Shown: positions 8,190 to 12,654 of the stretch, piece by piece
Position numbering within the stretch: the first letter of the stretch is position 1
Layout: each line of letters begins with the position of its first letter
Assembly: GCA_050297015.1 (NCBI GenBank)
Contig: JBNKRZ010000021.1
Coordinates: 1-12,654 of the forward strand
DNA from: JACKJA01 sp050297015
GTDB taxonomy: Bacteria; Pseudomonadota; Alphaproteobacteria; Micavibrionales; Micavibrionaceae
Direction of reading: 5' to 3'
DNA length: 12,654 nucleotides
Made by a program: the position numbers and the translations under genes
The notes under the pieces: model-generated
Databases searched by the model: none
The model's input: only the letters and a program-made list of their open reading frames with translations
What the model was told of the DNA's origin: nothing

Positions 8190-8321
8190 TCGGGCTTTTA
8201 AAAGAGATATTGTGAAATACTCCAAGAAAAGACTTTATTTCTACGTAGCAGAGGGCTAGATTGGCCCGGTTATCAAAATTAATTTGTGTGTAACTTTATC
8301 TAGGAAAAGTGAGGCAAGACA

Positions 8322-9245
8322 ATGTCCGCAAGACATATGCAATCGAACAAAATTTTATTTGTTGCCGCGGCGCTCGTCGTTCTGGCCGTTGCCGGGGGCG
8401 TTATATTTATGATGTCCGGGAACGGTGTAGCGGAAAGCGATAAAGCCGAACAGGCGGCCGAGGCAGCAAGCAATGAACCTCTTGAGATCCGTCCGGGTAA
8501 CCCCGTCGTCGGGAAAGCTAATGGCAAAGATATTATGCGCGTGGACGTGCTGAACTTTATCAGCGCTTTGCCGGAAAATGTCCGCCAGATGCCGATTCAA
8601 AATCTTTTCCCGATGGCTCTGGAACAAGTGATTAATAATGAGATCGTTGGAAAGCGTTCTTCTGAAGCTGAGCTGGAGAGCGATCCGGAAGTGGAACAAT
8701 TGGCGGCTCAGGCCAAAGATCAAATTATCCGCAATGTTTATGTCGACCGTCAGGTGACAGCGCAAATCACCCAAAAGAAACTCATGAAATCCTATGAAAA
8801 TCTTTTGGAACAGATTGAGAAAATTGAAGAAACGCGGGCGCGCCATATCCTCGTAGAGGAAGAAAGCAAGGCGCGTGAATTGATCGCCAAACTTGATGAA
8901 GGTGCTGATTTCGCTGAGCTGGCCAAAGAAAACTCAACGGGCCCGACGGCGACGAACGGTGGCGATTTGGGTTACTTTGCCAAACAAGCTATGGTTCCGG
9001 CCTTCGCCGATGCGGCTTTTGCGCTTGATGTTGGTTCTTATTCAAAGGATCCGGTGAAAACAAAATTCGGCTGGCATGTGATTAAAGTCGAAGATCGCCG
9101 TACACGTCCGGCTCCTGAGTACGAAGCTGTGAAGCCGCAGTTGGAAGCGCAATTGCGTCAGGAAGCTTTGGCCGACTTGCTGCAAGAGTGGCAAAAAGAC
9201 GCCAAGATCAAAAAATTCGACATTAACGGCGACCCGGTTAAATAA
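8322..9245 (+). CDS. Membrane-anchored parvulin-type peptidylprolyl isomerase (PpiC/SurA-like)
   Basis: A 307-residue cis-trans prolyl isomerase likely to help fold secreted proteins on the periplasmic side of the inner membrane. Residues 11-31 (ILFVAAALVVLAVAGGVIFM) form one hydrophobic segment with a basic start, read as an uncleaved anchor or signal peptide. A linker rich in Ala and Glu follows. Residues 60-160 form a helical SurA-N-like chaperone region. The parvulin domain spans about 173-262, with ARHILVEEE, the GGDLGYF loop (213-219), MVPAFADAAFAL and FGWHVIKVEDRR (249-260). The two conserved histidines, 175 and 252, are present. A short charged tail ends the protein. GAGG about 8 bases upstream supports the ATG at 8322; an in-frame ATG at 8337 is the alternative. 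It is divergent from secA and followed by its own terminator. Confidence 0.92.
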   Translation: MSARHMQSNKILFVAAALVVLAVAGGVIFMMSGNGVAESDKAEQAAEAASNEPLEIRPGNPVVGKANGKDIMRVDVLNFISALPENVRQMPIQNLFPMALEQVINNEIVGKRSSEAELESDPEVEQLAAQAKDQIIRNVYVDRQVTAQITQKKLMKSYENLLEQIEKIEETRARHILVEEESKARELIAKLDEGADFAELAKENSTGPTATNGGDLGYFAKQAMVPAFADAAFALDVGSYSKDPVKTKFGWHVIKVEDRRTRPAPEYEAVKPQLEAQLRQEALADLLQEWQKDAKIKKFDINGDPVK

Positions 9246-9271
9246 GCCGGATCAGTCCTTTACATTTTTTG

Positions 9272-9315
9272 AAAAACCGCATTTCTTAGGATTTCTTAAG
9301 AGTGCGGTTTTTTTT
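9272..9315 (+). terminator. Intrinsic terminator after the parvulin gene
   Basis: AAAAACCGCA (9272-9281) pairs perfectly with TGCGGTTTTT (9303-9312) and runs into an eight-T tract (9308-9315). The loop can extend the stem through TCTTA (9284-9288) and TAAGA (9297-9301). It begins 27 bases after the foldase stop. It separates that gene from mutT, which therefore needs its own promoter or read-through. Confidence 0.9.
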
Positions 9316-9354
9316 ATGCCGTCTATATCGTTGAACACGAAAAGGAAGAATATA

Positions 9355-9813
9355 ATGCAGCAAATGATGGGATGTGAAGTTGCTTTGGAACAAGGAAGGC
9401 CGGAAGCGCCGAATAAGCCGCTTGTGCTGGTGAGTGCGGGGGCGCTTGTGGACGCGGATGGACGAGTATTGATCGCGCGCCGCCCGGAAGGGAAACCTAT
9501 GGCAGGCTTATGGGAATTTCCCGGCGGCAAAATCCATGAGGGTGAAACGCCGGAATTTGCCTTGATGCGCGAGCTAGAGGAAGAATTGGGGATTGAAACA
9601 CGCCCGTGCTGTTTTACGCCCGTGGGCTTTGCTTCTCACACGTATGAGGATTTCCATCTTGTGATGCCTTTGTTTGCCTGTCGTTTTTGGAAAGGTTCCC
9701 CGACCCCGCGTGAGGGGCAGGAACTCAAATGGGTTTATCCCAAAGACATGTATGATTTTGAAATGCCGCCTGCGGATATTCCTCTGGTCTCTCAATTGCT
9801 GCAAGTGTTATAA
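9355..9813 (+). CDS. mutT: MutT-like Nudix hydrolase (8-oxo-dGTP diphosphatase)
   Basis: Probably cleanses the nucleotide pool by hydrolysing oxidised dGTP to the monophosphate, preventing A-to-C errors. The 152-residue product has a complete Nudix box (G-x5-E-x7-R-E-U-x-E-E-x-G-U) starting at GGKIHEGE and ending RELEEELGI. It is preceded by the family phrase AGLWEFPGG and the substrate-side segment ARRPEGKPMAGLW. The length is slightly above that of E. coli MutT because of a 20-residue N-terminal extension. I chose the ATG at 9355 because AAGGAAG lies a few bases upstream. The in-frame ATG at 9316 sits in the terminator's T tract and has no ribosome-binding site. The methyltransferase-like gene follows after only 7 bases. 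The exact substrate is inferred from family similarity. Confidence 0.9.
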   Translation: MQQMMGCEVALEQGRPEAPNKPLVLVSAGALVDADGRVLIARRPEGKPMAGLWEFPGGKIHEGETPEFALMRELEEELGIETRPCCFTPVGFASHTYEDFHLVMPLFACRFWKGSPTPREGQELKWVYPKDMYDFEMPPADIPLVSQLLQVL

Positions 9814-9820
9814 AAAGATT

Positions 9821-10546
9821 ATGGGCCCGAATGTTTATGATCTGAAAGACTTTTATTCCTCGCGTGCCGGGCGTCTGGTGCGCCGGATTTTGCGCGGGCA
9901 TATTCGCTCTTTATGGCCGGAAACGGCGGGCCTTCGTATTATGGGGGGCGGCTATGCTTTGCCGTTTCTACGTGATCTAGGCGATGGCTCAGAGCGCACC
10001 TTTGCGGTTCTTTCTTCCCAGGCCGGTGTGCATCACTGGCCGGAGGAAGGAAAGCCGGGGCTTGTCGCTCTGGGGGAGGAAGACAGCTTGCCGTTGGAGA
10101 CGGAGTCTGTCGATCGTATATTGCTGGTTCACGGGTTCGAGCACAGCAAAGACCCCGATGCGCTTTTGGCGGAGCTGTGGCGTGTTTTGAAAAGCAACGG
10201 GCGTTTGCTTATTGTCGTTCCGAATCGCTTGGGACTTTGGGCGCGCGGGGAGTGGACGCCCTTTGGACATGGAACGCCCTATACCGCCGGGCAGATGAAC
10301 CGTTATTTGCAACGCCATTTGTTTGTTGTAGAACGCACGCAAAAGGCGCTGTTCATGCCGCCGTTTCGTTCCTTTATGGTGCTCCGCACGGCTTATACGT
10401 TTGAGAGTTTCGGGCGCTATCTATTTCCTGGTTTGGCGGGACTTCACCTGATAGAGGCGCGTAAACAGATTTATGCTGGCGCAGGCCGTCAAAAAACACA
10501 GGGCAAAAAGCGAGTTTTGGTGGCCAAATCTCTTCCAAGCGGCTAA
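9821..10546 (+). CDS. Class I SAM-dependent methyltransferase-like protein
   Basis: A 241-residue cytoplasmic protein that resembles the methyltransferase type 11 fold. The SAM-binding motif I position reads LRIMGGGYALPFL (38-50). The post-I acidic residue is not obvious. A motif IV-like region, VDRILLVHGFEHSKDPDALL (97-116), is followed by LWRVLKSNGRLLIVVPNRLG (119-138), the classic beta-5 segment after 'vLkpgG'. After that comes a conserved-looking WARGEWTPFGHGTPYT block and a basic C-terminus. The substrate is unknown. Relatives are common as uncharacterised genes in alphaproteobacteria. I chose the ATG at 9821 because it sits 7 bases after the mutT stop; the frame is open further upstream but that part overlaps the mutT coding region. 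Upstream AAAAAGA is only a weak ribosome-binding site, so coupling to mutT translation is likely. Confidence 0.8.
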   Translation: MGPNVYDLKDFYSSRAGRLVRRILRGHIRSLWPETAGLRIMGGGYALPFLRDLGDGSERTFAVLSSQAGVHHWPEEGKPGLVALGEEDSLPLETESVDRILLVHGFEHSKDPDALLAELWRVLKSNGRLLIVVPNRLGLWARGEWTPFGHGTPYTAGQMNRYLQRHLFVVERTQKALFMPPFRSFMVLRTAYTFESFGRYLFPGLAGLHLIEARKQIYAGAGRQKTQGKKRVLVAKSLPSG

Positions 10547-10580
10547 AAGTAAATTCTTTGCTCACAAGACGGAATGAAAG

Positions 10581-11462
10581 ATGTCTCAAACGCTTAACGA
10601 GGCCCGCCAACAGATTGACTCGATCGACAGCAAGATTCTTGATTTGTTGATGCAGCGCGCGGAGCTCGCTATGAAAATTGGCGCGGAAAAGCGCAAGAAC
10701 GGCTTGCAAGTGGTGCAACCCGATCGTGAGGCTGCTTTATTGCGTCGCTTGTTGGCGCGTCATCGCGGGGCGTTGCCGCGGGAAGCTGTTGTCCGTATAT
10801 GGCGGGAATTGGTTGGTGCGGCGTCTTTGCTGCAAAATCCTCTGAAAGTTGTTGTGGCGGCGCCCGACGATCATACCGGGCTTATTCAATGGGATCTGGC
10901 TAAGGATTATTTTAGCTCTGTTTTGCCGATGAATAAGAGTAGCAATGCGCTGGGGGCGCTTGCGATGGTGCGCGAGGGGGAGGCCACCTTCGCCGTTTTG
11001 CCATGGCCGACAGATGGAGAAGCGACTCCGTGGTGGCAGTATCTACAGGGTGAATATGATAAAGAAGACGGCATGCGTATTATGGCCCGCTTGCCGCTGG
11101 GCGACCCTAGTACAGAAGATGATAATCCGGAGTATAAAGCGCTGGTTGTGATGCGGGGTGGTTACCATACATCCGGCGATGATCGCAGCTTTCTCGTGCT
11201 TGATGTTGAGCAGGGAATAAGCCGTGCGCGTTTGGTGGATAAGGCCGCAGAGGTCGGTTTGACGGCGCGAAGCCTCCATAGCGCCGCTCCGGGGGCGGGG
11301 GCTCTTCACCTCTTGGAGGTTGATGAATATGTGGCGGTAGAAGATCCTCGTCTGCGGGCATTGCTCGAAAAGCTGGATTGTGCGCATGGCCGTTGTGTTT
11401 GTATCGGTGGATACGCTACGCCGCCGATCTATGGGGATAAGGTAGGAAAGAATGCTGTTTGA
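10581..11462 (+). CDS. Chorismate mutase (AroQ type) with a prephenate dehydratase-like C-terminal region
   Basis: Converts chorismate to prephenate, the branch point to phenylalanine and tyrosine. Residues 1-86 are an all-helical AroQ domain: EARQQIDSIDSKILDLLMQR, then AMKIGAEKRKNG and PDREAALLRRL. Arg9, Arg26, Lys37, Asp48, Arg49 and Glu50 line up by eye with the active-site residues of E. coli chorismate mutase. The Gln at the end of that site seems replaced by a small residue. Residues 92-293 resemble a P-protein second half: KVVVAAPDDHTGLIQW, AMVREGEATFAVLPWP and a possible ACT-like tail near RSFLVLDVEQGISRARLVDK. The catalytic TRF motif of prephenate dehydratase is not seen, so it is probably not a dehydratase. 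The region may be regulatory or a decayed domain. The stop lies 11 bases inside tyrA, so the two are co-translated. GGAA precedes the start at 10581. Confidence 0.85.
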   Translation: MSQTLNEARQQIDSIDSKILDLLMQRAELAMKIGAEKRKNGLQVVQPDREAALLRRLLARHRGALPREAVVRIWRELVGAASLLQNPLKVVVAAPDDHTGLIQWDLAKDYFSSVLPMNKSSNALGALAMVREGEATFAVLPWPTDGEATPWWQYLQGEYDKEDGMRIMARLPLGDPSTEDDNPEYKALVVMRGGYHTSGDDRSFLVLDVEQGISRARLVDKAAEVGLTARSLHSAAPGAGALHLLEVDEYVAVEDPRLRALLEKLDCAHGRCVCIGGYATPPIYGDKVGKNAV

Positions 11463-12399
11463 TAAAGTAGCCATTATTGGTTTTGGCTTGATTGGTTCTT
11501 CGCTTGCACGCGGAATCCGCAAAAATAATCTAGCGCAAAGTGTTGTCGCGGTTGACCGTTCACAGGAGGTCTGTGAAAAGGCTCTGGAGCTGGGAATTGC
11601 CGATGAAGCCACAACGAATTTTGCCAAAGGCGTGCGGGATGCCGATCTTGTAGTGCTAGCCGTGCCGGTTGGCGCGTGTGAAAATGTGATCTCCGACATC
11701 GTGGCTTTTCTGAAGGAGGGCTGCATCCTGACCGATGTCGGCTCCGTTAAGAAAAATGTCGTTGATGCCGTGACGCCGTATTTGCCCGAACATGTACATT
11801 TTGTGCCCGGTCACCCGATTGCAGGGACGGAGCAATCAGGCCCGGAGTCCGGTTTTGCTGAGCTGTTTATCAATCGTTGGGTGGTCTTGACCCCCGCACC
11901 GGATGTGGATGCGCAAGCTTTGGGGCAGATTGTCCAGCTTTGGGAAGGGTGCGGTTCCATTTGTGAAATTATGGACCCGAAACACCATGACCTGATTTTG
12001 GGTGTGACATCGCACTTGCCGCACTTAATTGCTTATACGATTGTGGGGACGGCCGACGATCTGGAAGAGGATATTAAGAATGAGGTGATTAAATTCTCCG
12101 CTTCCGGTTTTCGGGACTTCACGCGGATTGCCGCTTCAAACCCGGTGATGTGGCGCGACATATTTTTGACCAATAAGGATGCTGTGCTTGAAATTCTGCA
12201 ACGCTTTAATGAGGATTTGACGGCTCTGCAAAAAGCAATCCGTAAGAATGACGGAAAATTCCTTCATGACTTCTTTACGCGTACGGCCAATATCCGCCGT
12301 GAGGTGATCGAGCAGGGGCAAGCCGCTTACGTTTATCCTGAGAAGGATAAGCAGAAAAACGTACCGGAGCCGCAGGACGTTACCGTAAAAAGCGCTTAG
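11452..12399 (+). CDS. tyrA: Prephenate (or arogenate) dehydrogenase
   Basis: Oxidatively decarboxylates prephenate to 4-hydroxyphenylpyruvate (or arogenate to tyrosine), the committed step of tyrosine synthesis. The 315-residue product has an N-terminal Rossmann fold with GFGLIGSSLARG (10-21). The Asp at the end of beta-2 (VAVDRS, Asp35) suggests NAD rather than NADP. DVGSVK (95-100) and the conserved GHPIAGTEQSG (120-130) follow, then the helical dimerisation domain with TSHLPHLIAY (186-195) and SGFRDFTRIAASNPVMWRDI (218-237). No C-terminal ACT domain is present, so feedback control, if any, is not through one. AGGAAAG just upstream of the ATG lies inside the end of the chorismate mutase gene; the genes overlap by 11 bases. 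Prephenate versus arogenate preference cannot be told from this reading. Confidence 0.95.
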   Translation: MLFDKVAIIGFGLIGSSLARGIRKNNLAQSVVAVDRSQEVCEKALELGIADEATTNFAKGVRDADLVVLAVPVGACENVISDIVAFLKEGCILTDVGSVKKNVVDAVTPYLPEHVHFVPGHPIAGTEQSGPESGFAELFINRWVVLTPAPDVDAQALGQIVQLWEGCGSICEIMDPKHHDLILGVTSHLPHLIAYTIVGTADDLEEDIKNEVIKFSASGFRDFTRIAASNPVMWRDIFLTNKDAVLEILQRFNEDLTALQKAIRKNDGKFLHDFFTRTANIRREVIEQGQAAYVYPEKDKQKNVPEPQDVTVKSA

Positions 12400-12563
12400 A
12401 TACTGTAGTCACATGTTATGTACATTTCTGCGCAAGCAGGTTTTTGATGAATGTGCGCGAAAAATGCGCAGAGCATAGCTATAGCTACGGTTAAGCATTT
12501 TGAGCGAACAGAGGCAAAAAGATGCCGCGCCCTTCGGGTTCGTTTTTCAGATAAAGTTATCAT
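12396..12563 (-). CDS. Small ORF with signal-peptide-like sequence, convergent with tyrA, 55 aa
   Basis: The ORF opens at an ATG (complement of 12561-12563) with a perfect AAGGAG (complement of 12572-12577) 8 bases upstream, one of the best ribosome-binding sites in the window. The product begins MITLSEKRTRRARHLFASVR. A hydrophobic run (CLTVAIAMLCAFFAHI) and an ACA-E site follow, which looks like a signal peptide cleavage point. After that only EMYITCDYSI remains, so the mature part would be ten residues. It could be a small membrane peptide, a truncated exported gene, or a chance ORF. Its stop overlaps the tyrA stop by two bases on the opposite strand. Codons such as AGG, ATA and CGA are frequent compared with neighbouring genes. 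I do not recognise a family. Confidence 0.4.
   Translation of the reverse strand: MITLSEKRTRRARHLFASVRSKCLTVAIAMLCAFFAHIHQKPACAEMYITCDYSI
12502..12547 (+). terminator. Possible branched hairpin with T tract downstream of tyrA
   Basis: CGAAC (12505-12509) pairs with GTTCG (12538-12542), extendable by G-T and A-T pairs to 12502/12545. Inside are a GGCA/TGCC hairpin and a CCC-TTC-GGG hairpin, and TTTTT follows at 12543-12547. It could end the tyrA transcript, but the stem is short and shares bases with the larger inverted repeat. A still weaker CTGC-GCAA-GCAG hairpin followed by GTTTTT lies at 12428-12445. Confidence 0.3.
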
Positions 12564-12637
12564 CGTTTTTGCTCCTTGAATATGCTTTGGCATGTCCTGC
12601 GGACCAAAAACTTGATCCTTTTATCTGAAAAACGAAC
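12538..12637. repeat. Perfect 18-bp inverted repeat with a 64-bp spacer
   Basis: GTTCGTTTTTCAGATAAA (12538-12555) is the exact reverse complement of TTTATCTGAAAAACGAAC (12620-12637). On the minus strand the spacer holds the AAGGAG and ATG of the 55-residue ORF, so in that transcript the arms would form a long stem around the start site. The spacer also holds two small hairpins (ATGC-TTTG-GCAT at 12582-12593, GTCC-TGC-GGAC at 12594-12604). No target-site duplication is evident next to the arms. Upstream of the right arm, to the window end, I see no complete gene. Confidence 0.75.
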
Positions 12638-12654
12638 AGAAATAGGCATAACAT

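Noticed and set aside
8251..8265. GGGC-TAGATTG-GCCC hairpin in the secA/parvulin gap
   Set aside because: The stem is short with no T tract and no link to a start codon or promoter that I can support.
9316..9354. Upstream in-frame ATG for mutT at 9316
   Set aside because: It lies directly in the T tract of the terminator with no ribosome-binding site, while the ATG at 9355 has AAGGAAG upstream.
9674..9820. Longer methyltransferase ORF starting at 9674
   Set aside because: The extra 49 residues lie over the mutT coding region, and their sequence (Cys-, Lys- and Arg-rich) looks like an out-of-frame reading of mutT. The ATG at 9821 fits the family start.
12476..12487. TAGCTATAGCTA perfect 12-bp palindrome
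   Set aside because: It falls inside the possible 55-residue ORF, where it encodes part of the hydrophobic run, and there is no promoter context, so it is probably incidental.
12538..12637. Invertible (phase-variation) switch
   Set aside because: The arms have a suitable length, but no recombinase gene is adjacent in the window and the spacer is short. Kept only as an alternative reading of the inverted repeat.
12547..12654. Open minus-strand frame entering from the right edge and ending at 12547
   Set aside because: It is only about 35 codons with no recognisable motif and cannot be told from chance, although it could be the tail of a gene beyond the window.

Overview
The window looks like a stretch of conserved, compact chromosome from an alphaproteobacterium. 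The evidence is the gene content and order: xerD divergent from aroK-aroB-HlyC/CorC, and secA divergent from a PpiC-type foldase with mutT downstream. These are familiar alphaproteobacterial neighbourhoods. GC is moderate and genes are tightly packed. I cannot place it to genus. I see no tRNA, rRNA, CRISPR array, insertion sequence or phage gene.

Layout. (1) Positions 1-2036, minus strand: a three-gene run read leftwards. It holds a 50-residue membrane-anchored protein, a 582-residue exported protein of unknown function (the two share an ATGA overlap), then the start of xerD, cut by the window edge. (2) Positions 2037-2153: a short divergent promoter region with a 12-bp palindrome. (3) Positions 2154-5198, plus strand: aroK, aroB (1-bp overlap) and a CNNM/CBS/CorC-HlyC membrane protein. 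(4) Positions 5199-5373: the gap between convergent genes, holding a possible small ORF after secA. (5) Positions 5374-8121, minus strand: full-length secA with its zinc tail and a good sigma70-like promoter in the 200-bp gap to the next, divergent gene. (6) Positions 8322-9245, plus strand: a membrane-anchored parvulin foldase closed by a clear intrinsic terminator. (7) Positions 9355-12399, plus strand: mutT, a SAM-methyltransferase-like protein, a two-domain chorismate mutase and tyrA, tightly spaced. (8) Positions 12400-12654: a structured tail with a convergent small ORF that has an excellent ribosome-binding site and a signal-peptide-like sequence. A perfect 18-bp inverted repeat encloses its start.

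Functionally, aroK and aroB feed the shikimate pathway, and the chorismate mutase and tyrA take its product chorismate to tyrosine, so two separate clusters in this window serve aromatic amino-acid synthesis. SecA drives preproteins across the inner membrane, and the divergent parvulin-like protein probably helps fold exported proteins on the far side. Most of the window is ordinary housekeeping DNA. The parts worth a second look are the small ORF with inverted repeat at the right end, the uncharacterised exported pair upstream of xerD, the degenerate second domain of the chorismate mutase, and the small ORF after secA. I found nothing I would call a convincing new multi-gene system.
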